A DNA stretch of 23,510 nucleotides, taken from Streptomyces roseochromogenus subsp. oscitans DS 12.976 (lineage in GTDB: Bacteria; Actinomycetota; Actinomycetes; Streptomycetales; Streptomycetaceae). The notes under the pieces are model-generated. The model had not been told where the DNA came from, ran no database searches, and was given only the letters and a program-made list of their open reading frames with translations. Below are positions 1 to 7,259 of this stretch, piece by piece; the first letter of the stretch is position 1; every line of letters starts with the position of its first letter. Made by a program: the position numbers and the translations under genes. Location of the stretch: contig NZ_CM002285.1 of NCBI RefSeq assembly GCF_000497445.1, forward strand, positions 1,865,319 through 1,888,828, in the 5' to 3' direction.

Positions 1-257
1 AGCGGCAGGGTCAGCGCGGGCACCCGGCGGCGGCGCACGCCGGTTCCGTGACGTCGTACGACCGTCAGCTCGGACGTGCCGCTCTCGGTGCCCGTCCGGG
101 CGGTCACGGTGCCGCCGTCGGGGTCCCAGAAGGCGATGCGGCCCTCGCGCGGGAGGGGTGCGGGGAGATAGACGGACGCGAGACGCACCGGAATGGGGGG
201 TCCGGCCTGCCCGGTACCTCCCGTGTGCCCGGCCACTGCCGCCGTGCCGCCGCTCAT
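1..257 (-). CDS. Probable DEAD/DEAH-box helicase, N-terminus only
   Basis: The reverse strand reads open from an ATG at 257 to the window edge, giving 85 residues starting MSGGTAAVAGHTG. A GGGAGG Shine-Dalgarno lies about 11 bases upstream. The visible stretch (VYLPAPLPREGRIAFWDPDG followed by ELTVVRRHGTGVRRRRVPAL) resembles, from memory, the start of a large Streptomyces helicase conserved next to this transporter locus. No helicase motif (Walker A, DEAD) is in the visible part, so the name rests on N-terminal resemblance and context. It is the last leftward gene here and is separated from the sugar operon by a strong hairpin, so it is probably transcribed on its own. Confidence 0.5.
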   Translation of the reverse strand, partial: MSGGTAAVAGHTGGTGQAGPPIPVRLASVYLPAPLPREGRIAFWDPDGGTVTARTGTESGTSELTVVRRHGTGVRRRRVPALTLP

Positions 258-324
258 ACGCCCTGCCACCTCCCGCCCACGTGTCGGATCAGCCGTCTTC
301 GACTCTACGGGCGGGGTCTGACAA
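258..324. other. Intergenic leader of the helicase-like gene
   Basis: This short spacer lies between the hairpin and the leftward ATG at 257. It carries the Shine-Dalgarno of that gene. I see no clear -10/-35 pair. Confidence 0.4.
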
Positions 325-351
325 CGGGCCCCGGAGACCGGCCGGGGCCCG
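325..351 (-). terminator. Rho-independent-type hairpin ending the sugar operon
   Basis: Arms cgggccccgg (325-334) and ccggggcccg (342-351) pair perfectly over 10 bp with a 7-base loop. The hairpin begins four bases beyond the stop codon of the small membrane protein gene (356-937). There is no U-tract, as is usual in Streptomyces. It probably ends the leftward transcript before the helicase gene. Confidence 0.7.
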
Positions 352-355
352 GTGC

Positions 356-937
356 TCACGGCACCGTGCGGGAGACGACGTAGACCATCGGGGTGTCCGG
401 GTCGGACAGGTTCACGACGACGTCCTGGGTGGGCGCCGGGTTCTTCTGCGCGTGGGTGAGCCCCCACCAGGGGCCGGGGCCGGTGAAGTGCCAGCCGCTG
501 ACCTTCTGGTCGCGGGCGCCGATGGCGATGTCGTCCTTCTTCAGCTGGTCCCGGCGGGCGCCCATGGTCTGCAGGAAGCTGTCCAGACCCGCGGCGTTGG
601 TGCTGAACTGCACATAGAGACGGCTGGTCTTCCAGTTGTTCGTCTCGTAGTACGCGACGTGGTCGGCGGGGTGCGGGACGGTCACCTGGTAGAGGCGGCG
701 CTGTACCTTCGACGGCCAGCCCGCGCTGAGGCCGGTCGCCGAGTACTTCGCCTCCTTGTCCTTGCCGCTGTTGCGGCTCTGGTTGGCGGAGATCACCAGG
801 TAGCCGGCCGGGACGCCGATCAGCAGGACGATGATCAGCAGCGTGAGCGCGCGGCGTCTGGCCTTGTGCCGGCCGTCTTCGGCGGGGCGCCGCGGCTCGT
901 CCGGCGGGCCGCCCTGGTGGGGCAGCGACGGGGTCAT
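356..937 (-). CDS. Small single-pass membrane protein, translationally coupled to the ROK kinase
   Basis: This 193-residue protein is not recognised as a named family. An arginine-rich cytoplasmic N-terminus (about residues 1-29, including HKARRRA) is followed by one hydrophobic segment at about 31-50 (LTLLIIVLLIGVPAGYLVIS). A soluble, presumably extracytoplasmic domain of about 140 residues follows, rich in aromatic residues (GWHFTGPGPWWG near 148-159). The ATG at 937 overlaps the TGA of the kinase gene as ATGA, so the two are translationally coupled. It is the last gene of the transporter operon and is followed at once by a hairpin. A role in the same sugar pathway is inference from position only. 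A much longer open frame continues upstream, but it runs antisense-like through the kinase and reads as low-complexity arginine-rich sequence, so the ATG at 937 was preferred. Confidence 0.75.
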   Translation of the reverse strand: MTPSLPHQGGPPDEPRRPAEDGRHKARRRALTLLIIVLLIGVPAGYLVISANQSRNSGKDKEAKYSATGLSAGWPSKVQRRLYQVTVPHPADHVAYYETNNWKTSRLYVQFSTNAAGLDSFLQTMGARRDQLKKDDIAIGARDQKVSGWHFTGPGPWWGLTHAQKNPAPTQDVVVNLSDPDTPMVYVVSRTVP

Positions 938-2079
938 GCGCTGTCCCGGTCGCGGCGGGCCTGGGTGTACCGCTCGTAGCGCTCGTACCTCTCCACCCGG
1001 CGGCGCTTGGCGCGGCGGAACCGGCGGGCGACCAGCCGGGCCAGGTCTGCGGCACCGACCATGCCGGCCTCGGGACCGAGCTGGGCGCGGGTGATGCGGG
1101 CCTCGGGGCGGTAGCCGCGGCCGGTGAGATGGCGCTTGAAGGCGTCCCGGGCCGGGCCGATGAGCAGGTCGTCGGCCGCCGAGACCCCGCCGCCGATGAC
1201 GAAGCAGGACGGGTCGAGGGCGGCGGCGAGGTTGGCGATACCGACGCCGAGCCACTGGCCGATGTCCTGGAGCAGCTCGATGCACATGGCGTCGCCCTCG
1301 CGGGCCAGCTCGGTGATCATCGGGCCGGTGATGTCGGCGATGTTGCCCTTGACGTGCTCGATGATGCCGTAGGCGACGGGCGAGTCGGCGACGGCCAGCT
1401 CCTTGGCCTCGCGGACGAGGGCGTTGCCGGAGCTGTACTGCTCCCAGCAGCCGCGGTTGCCGCACGGGCAGCGGTGCCCGCCGGGCACGACCTGCATATG
1501 GCCGAACTCGCCGGCGACGCCATACTTGCCGCGCTTGACCTGGCCGTCCTCCAGGATGGCGCCGCCGATGCCGGTGCCGAGCGTGATCATGACGAGGTGG
1601 TCCTCGCCACGCCCGGCGCCGAAGCGCCACTCCGCCCAGGCGGCGGTGTTGGCGTCGTTGTCCACCAGGACCGGCACGGAGAGGCGACCGCTCAGGCGGT
1701 CGCGCAGCGGTTCGTTGCGCCAGGACAGGTGGGGCGCGAACAGGACGCGGTTGCGGTCGGCGTCGACCCAGCCGGCCGCGCCGATGCCGACCGCGTGCAC
1801 GTCGTGCCGGTCGGACAGGTCCAGGACCAGTTCGACGATGGTGTCCTCGACGACCTGGGGGCTCTTGGACTTGTCCGGGGTCTCCGCGCGGAGCTTCTCC
1901 AGGATGTTGCCGTCGGCGTCCACGACGCCCGCCATGACCTTGGTGCCGCCGATGTCGATCCCTACCGTGGGCACGCGGGGTGCGGTCAGGTGGGATCGGC
2001 GCTCGCGCGTGCCGACGGTTCGCAGGACCGGGGCTCGGCGGGAGCCGATGGGGGCGGTGAGGTCGCGGTAGGTGCTCAT
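934..2079 (-). CDS. ROK-family sugar kinase
   Basis: This 381-residue ROK kinase probably phosphorylates the imported sugar with ATP in the cytoplasm. Visible motifs are the phosphate-binding DIGGTK (42-47), LVDNDANTAAWAE with catalytic Asp142, GTGIGG (168-173), EFGH (191-194), and the zinc site with His194 and CPCGNRGC (204-211). There is no N-terminal helix-turn-helix, so it is a kinase rather than a ROK repressor. The C-terminus is unusual: a basic stretch with a tandem ERY motif (RVERYERYERY, 361-371). The ATG at 2079 was chosen because the product then begins MSTYRDL, as I recall for Streptomyces homologues; an in-frame GTG at 2100 would add seven residues. Its stop overlaps the next gene as ATGA, and it lies 118 bases downstream of the ATPase gene. 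The exact substrate is unknown. Confidence 0.88.
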   Translation of the reverse strand: MSTYRDLTAPIGSRRAPVLRTVGTRERRSHLTAPRVPTVGIDIGGTKVMAGVVDADGNILEKLRAETPDKSKSPQVVEDTIVELVLDLSDRHDVHAVGIGAAGWVDADRNRVLFAPHLSWRNEPLRDRLSGRLSVPVLVDNDANTAAWAEWRFGAGRGEDHLVMITLGTGIGGAILEDGQVKRGKYGVAGEFGHMQVVPGGHRCPCGNRGCWEQYSSGNALVREAKELAVADSPVAYGIIEHVKGNIADITGPMITELAREGDAMCIELLQDIGQWLGVGIANLAAALDPSCFVIGGGVSAADDLLIGPARDAFKRHLTGRGYRPEARITRAQLGPEAGMVGAADLARLVARRFRRAKRRRVERYERYERYTQARRDRDSA

Positions 2080-2197
2080 CGTTGGTCGATTCTGCCTCAC
2101 CGTGGGTATGGGTGCCGTACGGGCCAGGGAAGGGGGGTGCGCGATCGTTGCCGGGTGACGGCGTGTGTTGTGGCTTGTCGCGCAGTTCCCCGCGCCC
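2080..2197. other. Spacer between ATPase and kinase genes
   Basis: This 118-base gap is the only sizeable break in the leftward operon. It holds the Streptomyces intergenic repeat and no clear promoter. Partial termination here could lower kinase expression relative to the transporter; that is inference. Confidence 0.4.
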
Positions 2198-2200
2198 CTA
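2171..2200 (-). repeat. Copy of a common Streptomyces intergenic repeat
   Basis: On the reverse strand this reads taggggcgcggggaactgcg followed by cgacaagcca. From memory this is a very frequent element just downstream of stop codons in Streptomyces genomes. Here its first three bases are the TAG of the ABC ATPase gene. It can fold through GCGC/GCGC pairing. Its function, possibly termination or transcript processing, is not established. Confidence 0.6.
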
Positions 2201-2968
2201 GGTTCGCTGCAGTTCGTGGCGTAGAGCCTCGAGGTCGGAGCCGCCGGCCATCTGCTGGGTCAGCTCCTCCAGCGTGATCTCGTCCCGTGTGTATTTGCCC
2301 ACCATTGTGCCGCGCCTCAGGAGTACGAAGCGGTCGCCGACCAAGTACGCGTGATGCGGGTTGTGGGTGATCAGAACAACGCCCAGGCCCTCGTCGCGTG
2401 CCGCGGCCACATATTTCAGGACCACACCGGACTGCTTGACGCCCAGTGCCGCCGTCGGCTCGTCCAGGACGAGGACCTTGGCGCCGAAATGGACCGCCCG
2501 GGCGATCGCCACACACTGGCGTTCGCCGCCGGAGAGGGTGCCGATGGGCTGGTCGACGTCGCGGAGGTCGATGCCCATGCGGAGCAGGGCATCGCGGGTG
2601 GTGCGGCGCATGAGGTCGGTGTCCAGGCGCTTGAAGGGGCCCTTGCCCTTGCGGGGCTCGGAGCCCAGGAAGAAGTTGCGCCAGACCGGCATGAGGGGGA
2701 CCACCGCCAAGTCCTGGTAGACCGTGGCGATGCCGCGGTCCAGGGCCTCCCGCGGTGAGGAGAGGGTCGTCTCCTCACCCTCGATGCTCAGGGTGCCGCC
2801 GTCGTGCTGGTGCAGACCCGCGACGATCTTGATCAAGGTGGACTTGCCGGCTCCGTTGTCGCCGAGGACGCAGGTGATGTCGCCGGGGTGGACCTCCAGT
2901 GAGACGCCTTCGAGGGCGCGGACGGTGCCGTAGTGCTTGCTGACGCCGGTCAGCTTGACGAGAGTCAT
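2198..2968 (-). CDS. ABC sugar importer, single-domain ATP-binding protein
   Basis: This 256-residue ATPase powers sugar uptake on the inner face of the membrane. It has Walker [10 protein letters not shown] (36-44), Q-loop Gln85, signature LSGGE (145-149), Walker B VLVLDEP (165-171) and H-loop His202. Most CUT2 (ribose/xylose-type) importers use a fused double ATPase of about 500 residues. This one has a single domain, as in FrcA of the rhizobial fructose importer, and would work as a dimer. The ATG at 2968 overlaps the permease stop as ATGA. The TAG stop lies inside a dispersed intergenic repeat. The family call is firm; the substrate is unknown. Confidence 0.92.
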   Translation of the reverse strand: MTLVKLTGVSKHYGTVRALEGVSLEVHPGDITCVLGDNGAGKSTLIKIVAGLHQHDGGTLSIEGEETTLSSPREALDRGIATVYQDLAVVPLMPVWRNFFLGSEPRKGKGPFKRLDTDLMRRTTRDALLRMGIDLRDVDQPIGTLSGGERQCVAIARAVHFGAKVLVLDEPTAALGVKQSGVVLKYVAAARDEGLGVVLITHNPHHAYLVGDRFVLLRRGTMVGKYTRDEITLEELTQQMAGGSDLEALRHELQRT

Positions 2969-4050
2969 GTGGTCGCCTCCGCGCGCTTCTTGACCCAGGT
3001 GTTGAGCAGGGTCGCGAGGAGCAGCATCGCTCCGAGGAAGAACTTGAACCAGTCGGGGTTCCACTCGGCGAAGACGATGCCCTTGCTGGTCATGCCGAAG
3101 AGCAGGGCGCCCACGGCGGAGCCGATCGCGCTGCCGTAGCCGCCGGTGATCAGACAGCCGCCGATGACGGCCGCGATGATGTAGATCAGCTCGTTGCCGA
3201 CGCCCTCGCCGGACTGGACGGAGTCGAACGAGAAGAGCAGGTGCTGGCCGGAGATCCAGGCGCCGAAGGCCACGCCCATGTAGAGACCGATCTTGGTCTT
3301 CGCGACCGGGACGCCGACCGCGCGGGCCGCGTCCTGGTTGCCGCCGACGGCGAAGATCCAGTTGCCGGCGCGGGTGCGCAGCAGGATCCAGGAGGCGAGG
3401 GCGACCAGGCCCAGCCACCACAGGATCGTGACCTTGAAGCCGACGCCGCCGATCGTGAGGGTGGAGGCGAAGACGTCGTGAGCGCTGGGGAAGCCCTCCA
3501 TGTCGGCGATGGTCTTTGTGGAGACCGTTCCGTCGATCAGCTTGGTGAAGCCGAGGTTCATGCCGGTCAGCATCAGGAACGTGCCGAGCGTGACGATGAA
3601 GCTGGGCAGCTTGGTGCGCGTGAGCATGAAGCCGTTGAAGGCGCCGATGGCCAGCGTCACGAGGAGGGACACTCCTGCGCCGACCCAGGTGTTCGCCGTC
3701 ATCTGGTAGCTGAACATCGAGGAGATCAGCGCCGAGGACGTCACGAGGACACCGGCCGACAGGTCGAACTCGCCGCCGATCATCAGCAGGGCCACCGGTA
3801 CGGCCATGATGCCGATGGTCGAGGAGGCGTACAGGACCGTGCTGAGGCTGGCGGCGTTGAGGAAGCCGTCGGCGGCGCAGGCGAAGAAGACGAAGACGGC
3901 GAGGGCGCCGACGACCGAGCCCAGTTCGGGGCGGGAGAGGAGCTTCTTCAGCGGAGAGGTCTGCAGAATCCTTTCATCGCTCGGTTTCTCATTGCTCGGT
4001 TTCTCATCGCCCGGTTTCTCATCGGCGGTCTTGTCGATCGTCGCGCTCAT
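2965..4050 (-). CDS. ABC sugar importer, CUT2-family permease
   Basis: This 361-residue inner-membrane permease has a charged N-terminal tail followed by about ten hydrophobic segments from residue 43 on. Family motifs include GGEFDLSAG (92-100) and [14 protein letters not shown] (234-247), the conserved cytoplasmic loop of ribose/xylose/fructose-type permeases. The tail holds an EKP-repeat segment (about residues 10-27), encoded by three tandem 15-bp repeats, which ordinary CUT2 permeases lack. The start at 4050 overlaps the stop of the binding-protein gene as ATGA, and the 3' end overlaps the ATPase start in the same way, so all three importer subunits are translationally coupled. Confidence 0.92.
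   Translation of the reverse strand: MSATIDKTADEKPGDEKPSNEKPSDERILQTSPLKKLLSRPELGSVVGALAVFVFFACAADGFLNAASLSTVLYASSTIGIMAVPVALLMIGGEFDLSAGVLVTSSALISSMFSYQMTANTWVGAGVSLLVTLAIGAFNGFMLTRTKLPSFIVTLGTFLMLTGMNLGFTKLIDGTVSTKTIADMEGFPSAHDVFASTLTIGGVGFKVTILWWLGLVALASWILLRTRAGNWIFAVGGNQDAARAVGVPVAKTKIGLYMGVAFGAWISGQHLLFSFDSVQSGEGVGNELIYIIAAVIGGCLITGGYGSAIGSAVGALLFGMTSKGIVFAEWNPDWFKFFLGAMLLLATLLNTWVKKRAEATT
3981..4025. repeat. Three tandem 15-bp repeats inside the permease gene
   Basis: The units are tcggtttctcattgc, tcggtttctcatcgc and ccggtttctcatcgg, with part of a fourth at 3972-3980. They are in frame (five codons) and encode repeated EKP-type pentapeptides in the cytoplasmic tail. Such a repeat can change copy number without breaking the frame. 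Confidence 0.9.
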
Positions 4051-5051
4051 CGGGTGCCCCGCTCGGTGTACGCGGCCAGCGCGGCGGCCTGGTCCTTGGT
4101 GACGATCTGCGGGCCGGTCAGGACCGGCTTGCCGCCGCCGAGGACATCGCCGTTGTACTTGTAGGCCCACAGCAGGTCGACCGCCTCGTAGCCCTGGAGG
4201 TACGGCTGCTGGTCCACGGCGAAGCCGAGGGTGCCGTTCTTCAGCTCCGCGGCGACCTGGGCGTTGAGGTCGAAGGTGTCGATCTCAGCCTTGCTGCCCG
4301 CGTCGTTCTTCGCCTTCACGGCGGTATCGGCGTAGGGGGCGCCCAGGGTGACTACGGCGTCGAGGGAGTTGTCGGCCTGGAGCTTGGCCTCGATCGCGGA
4401 CTGGACGTCGGGCATGTCGGTGCCGTTGACGTAGAGCTTCTGCAGGGTGCCGTGGAAGGTCTTGGCGACCCCGTCGCAGCGCTGTTCGTGGCCGACGTTG
4501 CCCTGCTCGTGCAGCACGCACAGGGCCTTCTTCCTGCCGCGCTTGTTCAGCTCGTCGCCGACGGCCTCGCCGGCGACGGTCTCGTCCTGGCCGATGTGGG
4601 TGAGGGCGCCGAAGGCCTTGGACTCGGCGGAGCCGGAGTTCACCGTGATGACCGGGATGCCGGCCTTCTCGGCGCGGGCCACGGCGGCCTTCATGGCGTC
4701 CGGCTTGGCGAGGGTGACGATGACGCCGTCGACCTTCTTGTCGACCGCCGCGTCCACCAGCTGGGCCTGCTGCTGGGCCTGGTCGTCGTGCGAGTACAGG
4801 AAGTTGATGTTGTCCTTGACGGCGGCCTGCTTGGCGCCGTTCTGCACGATGTCCCAGAAGGTGTCGCCGTCTCCCGAGTGGGTGATCATCGCGAAGGTCC
4901 AGCGCGGGGTGTTCACCGCCGGCCTCCCCTGGGCCGCGGCGGCCTTGCGGGCGTCCTCGGCCCGCTTGCCTCCGGTGCTGCTGCACGCCGACAAGGACAG
5001 CGAAAGTGTCCCTGCCAGCGCGATGACTGCCCAGGTCCGAAACCGTGCCAC
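4047..5051 (-). CDS. Sugar-binding lipoprotein of the ABC importer
   Basis: This 334-residue type 1 periplasmic-binding protein (Peripla_BP_4 class) captures the sugar outside the membrane. A basic start (MARFRTW) and a hydrophobic stretch lead to the lipobox LSAC with lipidated Cys23. After a short linker the fold begins at about residue 50 (RWTFAMITHSGDGDTFWDIV), with VDGVIVTLAKPDAMKAAV (108-125) and GIPVITVNSG (131-140) typical of ribose-type proteins. The GTG at 5051 was chosen because it gives a normal signal peptide and has AAGGGG about nine bases upstream; the open frame continues upstream to 5147 without a signal-like start. It is the first gene of the operon and overlaps the permease as ATGA. 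A TTGTCCGGACAT operator candidate lies about 130 bases upstream. Confidence 0.9.
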   Translation of the reverse strand: MARFRTWAVIALAGTLSLSLSACSSTGGKRAEDARKAAAAQGRPAVNTPRWTFAMITHSGDGDTFWDIVQNGAKQAAVKDNINFLYSHDDQAQQQAQLVDAAVDKKVDGVIVTLAKPDAMKAAVARAEKAGIPVITVNSGSAESKAFGALTHIGQDETVAGEAVGDELNKRGRKKALCVLHEQGNVGHEQRCDGVAKTFHGTLQKLYVNGTDMPDVQSAIEAKLQADNSLDAVVTLGAPYADTAVKAKNDAGSKAEIDTFDLNAQVAAELKNGTLGFAVDQQPYLQGYEAVDLLWAYKYNGDVLGGGKPVLTGPQIVTKDQAAALAAYTERGTR

Positions 5052-5090
5052 GAGGCGGTGCCCCTTCTTGCTGTGTTCGTACGTACGGAA

Positions 5091-5117
5091 GGGGCCGGTG
5101 ATCAGCTCAGCGGCCCC
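5091..5117 (-). promoter_or_regulatory. Leader hairpin of the importer operon
   Basis: Arms ggggccg (5091-5097) and cggcccc (5111-5117) form a 7-bp stem with a 13-base loop. It lies 40-66 bases upstream of the binding-protein start. A 10-bp palindrome, cgtacgtacg, follows at 5078-5087. It could be an attenuator or a simple leader structure. Confidence 0.35.
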
Positions 5118-5181
5118 AAACGCTCCAGTATCGAACACGGGTAACACTCATGACACAGCCGGGGAGCGCCCGCCCGTCCAC

Positions 5182-5193
5182 TTGTCCGGACAT
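5182..5193. promoter_or_regulatory. Operator candidate upstream of the importer operon
   Basis: The sequence TTGTCCGGACAT contains the perfect 10-bp palindrome TGTCCGGACA (5183-5192). The same 12 bases recur at 6033-6044 beside the GntR gene. It lies between the GntR stop and the binding-protein start, upstream of the leftward operon. GntR/HutC proteins usually bind short palindromes of this size. Confidence 0.7.
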
Positions 5194-5217
5194 TGCGACG
5201 TGCCCAGCCGTCGCCGG

Positions 5218-5982
5218 TCAGGGCCGGACGAGCAGCTGGAACTCGAAGGAGTAGCGCGTCGGTCGGTAGATGTGGTCGCCGAACTCGACCGCGCGGCCGG
5301 TGTCGTCGAAGGTGGTGCGCTGCATGGTGAGCAGCGGGGCGCCCTCGGACTCGGCGAGCCGCTCGGCCTCGGCGGCCGTGGCCGCGCGGGCGCCGATGGA
5401 CTGGCGGGCGCTGTGCAGGGTGATGCCGGCGGAGCGCATCAGCCGGTACAGGCCGGTGGCCTCCAGCTGCCCGGTGTCCAGGTCGAGCAGGCCCGTCGGA
5501 AGGTGGTTGATCAGGTATGCCATCGGCTCGCCGTGGGCGAGGCGCAGCCGCTCGATGCGGTGCACATCACTGCCCTCGGGGACACCGAGCGCGGCGGCGA
5601 CGGCGGCGCCGGCCGGCAGCACGGTGTTGACCAGCACCTTGGTCGCGGGGCGCTGACCGGCCGCCTCCAGGTCGTCGTAGAGGCTGCTCAGCTCCAGCGG
5701 GCGCTTGACCTGGCTGTGCACCACCTGCGTACCGACGCCGCGGCGGCGCACGAGGAGCCCCTTGTCGACGAGGGACTGGATGGCCTGGCGGACGGTCGGC
5801 CGGGACAGACCGAGCCGTGCGGCCAGCTCGATCTCGTTGCCCAGCAGGCTGCCCGGGGTGAGGTTGCCGTGCTCGATGGCGGCCTCCAGCTGCTGGGAGA
5901 GCTGGAAGTACAGCGGCACCGGGGAGCTACGGTCCACACGGAGATCGAGCGAGACAGTCGGGTCCACATCTGGTTTCGGCAC
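5218..5982 (-). CDS. GntR/HutC-family transcriptional regulator
   Basis: This regulator of about 254 residues has an N-terminal winged helix at about 20-90 (PLYFQLSQQLEAAIEHG, then ELAARLGLSRPTVRQAIQSL and the wing VRRRGVGTQV). A UTRA ligand-binding domain follows at about 105-248, ending FEFQLLV, as in HutC-type sugar or amino-acid responsive repressors. It lies directly upstream of the importer operon in the same direction and diverges from the dehydrogenase gene. Identical TTGTCCGGACAT sites flank it on both sides, so it probably represses both units and itself, with an imported sugar or its phosphate as effector. The start is uncertain: GTG at 5982 places the operator upstream of the gene, while a GTG at 6048 would place it inside. 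Neither has a good Shine-Dalgarno. Confidence 0.88.
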   Translation of the reverse strand: MPKPDVDPTVSLDLRVDRSSPVPLYFQLSQQLEAAIEHGNLTPGSLLGNEIELAARLGLSRPTVRQAIQSLVDKGLLVRRRGVGTQVVHSQVKRPLELSSLYDDLEAAGQRPATKVLVNTVLPAGAAVAAALGVPEGSDVHRIERLRLAHGEPMAYLINHLPTGLLDLDTGQLEATGLYRLMRSAGITLHSARQSIGARAATAAEAERLAESEGAPLLTMQRTTFDDTGRAVEFGDHIYRPTRYSFEFQLLVRP

Positions 5983-6032
5983 GGGCTTGAGCGTAGCCCC
6001 GTGATCGGTTGACGGGAAGTTGTGTAGTCCGA

Positions 6033-6044
6033 TTGTCCGGACAT
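6033..6044. promoter_or_regulatory. Operator candidate between GntR and dehydrogenase genes
   Basis: This is the second copy of TTGTCCGGACAT, with the perfect palindrome at 6034-6043. It ends five bases before a consensus -35 (TTGACA, 6050-6055) facing the dehydrogenase gene and lies about 50 bases upstream of the chosen GntR start. It is well placed to control both divergent genes. Confidence 0.72.
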
Positions 6045-6049
6045 GCACA

Positions 6050-6079
6050 TTGACAGGGTACGGGCTCCGCCCTCACTTT
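6050..6079 (+). promoter_or_regulatory. Candidate promoter of the dehydrogenase gene
   Basis: TTGACA at 6050-6055 matches the -35 consensus exactly. After 18 bases comes a poor -10, CACTTT (6074-6079). If used, transcription would begin at about the ATG at 6086, giving a leaderless mRNA, which fits the lack of a Shine-Dalgarno before that ATG. Confidence 0.45.
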
Positions 6080-6085
6080 GTTTCC

Positions 6086-7102
6086 ATGCGCATCGGGGTC
6101 ATCGGTACGGGCCGCATCGGCACCCTTCACGCGAGAACGCTCAGCCGCCACCGAGACGTCGGATCGCTGATCCTGACGGACGCGGATCCGGCGCGTGCGC
6201 AAGGGCTGGCGCACCGGCTGGGCGAGACGGCGGCACCGGGGGTGGACGAGATCTTCACGTGGGGCGTGGACGCGGTGGTGATCACCACGGCGACGCCGGC
6301 CCATGCGGAGCTGATCGGGCGGGCGGCGCGCTCGGGTCTGCCGGTCTTCTGCGAGAAGCCGATCGCGCTCGATCTGCCGGCCACGCTCGCCGCGCTCGCC
6401 GAGGTGGAGACGGCGGGAACGATCCTGCAGATGGGGTTCCAGCGGCGTTTCGACGCGGGATACGCGGGCGCCCGCGAGGCCGTGCGTGCGGGGCGGCTCG
6501 GGCGGCTGCACACCGTACGCGCGATGACCTGCGACCAGTCCCCTCCCCCGGCCGAGTGGCTGGCGCTGTCCGGCGGGCTGTTCCGGGACACGCTCATCCA
6601 CGACTTCGACGTGCTGCGGTGGGTGACGGGGCGTGAGGTGGCCGACGTGTACGCCACCGGGTCGGACGGCGGGCCCGCGATGTTCCGTGAGGCCGGCGAC
6701 GTCGGCACGGGCGCGGCGCTGCTCACCCTGGACGACGGCACGCTCGCCACGGCCACGGCGACGCGGCTGAACGGGGCCGGGTACGACGTGCGCATGGAGC
6801 TGGCCGGGGAGCGGGACACGGTCGTGGTGGGCCTGGACGACCGTACGCCGCTCGCGTCCACCGAGCCGACGGGGCCGCCGCCCGCGGACAAGCCGTGGGA
6901 GGGCTTCCTGGAGCGGTTCGGGCCCGCGTACGAGGCCGAGCTGAACGCCTTCGTGGACGTGGTGCTGGGCGAGCGTCCCAACCCGTGCGACGGCCACGAG
7001 GCCCTGCAGGCCCTGCGGGTGGCCGAGGCCTGCGAGGTCTCCCGACGGGAGCGGCGCCCGGTGGCCCTGGCTGAGATCCCCGACCGGGTACGGGCGTCGT
7101 AG
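6086..7102 (+). CDS. Gfo/Idh/MocA-family NAD(P)-dependent dehydrogenase (inositol 2-dehydrogenase-like)
   Basis: This 338-residue cytoplasmic oxidoreductase has an N-terminal Rossmann fold with GTGRIG (7-12), the family motif EKP (90-92, Lys91 catalytic), and RDTLIHDFD, where Asp168 and His172 match the catalytic Asp/His pair of inositol dehydrogenase. It probably oxidises a hydroxyl of a cyclitol or sugar imported by the neighbouring ABC system. The start MRIGVIGTGRIG at 6086 puts the nucleotide fold at its usual position; longer in-frame starts would cross the operator. It diverges from the GntR gene and shares the operator region with it. The final substrate cannot be told from sequence; many family members act on sugars rather than inositol. 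Confidence 0.88.
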   Translation: MRIGVIGTGRIGTLHARTLSRHRDVGSLILTDADPARAQGLAHRLGETAAPGVDEIFTWGVDAVVITTATPAHAELIGRAARSGLPVFCEKPIALDLPATLAALAEVETAGTILQMGFQRRFDAGYAGAREAVRAGRLGRLHTVRAMTCDQSPPPAEWLALSGGLFRDTLIHDFDVLRWVTGREVADVYATGSDGGPAMFREAGDVGTGAALLTLDDGTLATATATRLNGAGYDVRMELAGERDTVVVGLDDRTPLASTEPTGPPPADKPWEGFLERFGPAYEAELNAFVDVVLGERPNPCDGHEALQALRVAEACEVSRRERRPVALAEIPDRVRAS

Positions 7103-7128
7103 CCCGGGCCCGGCACAACTGCCGCACG

Positions 7129-7169
7129 GCGGGCGGCCAGGTACGGCTGTGGTGCGGCGGGCCGCCCGC
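7129..7169. terminator. Hairpin between two convergent genes
   Basis: Arms ggcgggcggc plus flanking bases (7129-7138) pair perfectly with 7160-7169 over 10 bp, with a 21-base loop. It lies 26 bases after the dehydrogenase stop and about 90 bases after the P450 stop on the other strand. It can serve both transcripts. Confidence 0.55.
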
Positions 7170-7259
7170 GCCGCCGGTCCCCCCAGGCCCTTGAGGCACT
7201 GAGGGAGGCACGACCGGAGCTACGCGGGCGCGACAGCCCGGCCAATGTGCCGCAGGGGG

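Noticed and set aside
934..2079. ROK-type transcriptional repressor
   Set aside because: There is no N-terminal helix-turn-helix; the protein has intact kinase and zinc motifs.
4447..6012. A long rightward open frame opposite the binding protein and GntR genes
   Set aside because: It spans two unrelated real genes and the operator, with no recognisable protein features.
6045..6050. ATG at 6050 or GTG at 6048 as the GntR start
   Set aside because: The ATG is out of frame with the winged helix. The GTG would place the operator palindrome inside the coding region and adds residues without homology; the GTG at 5982 was preferred.
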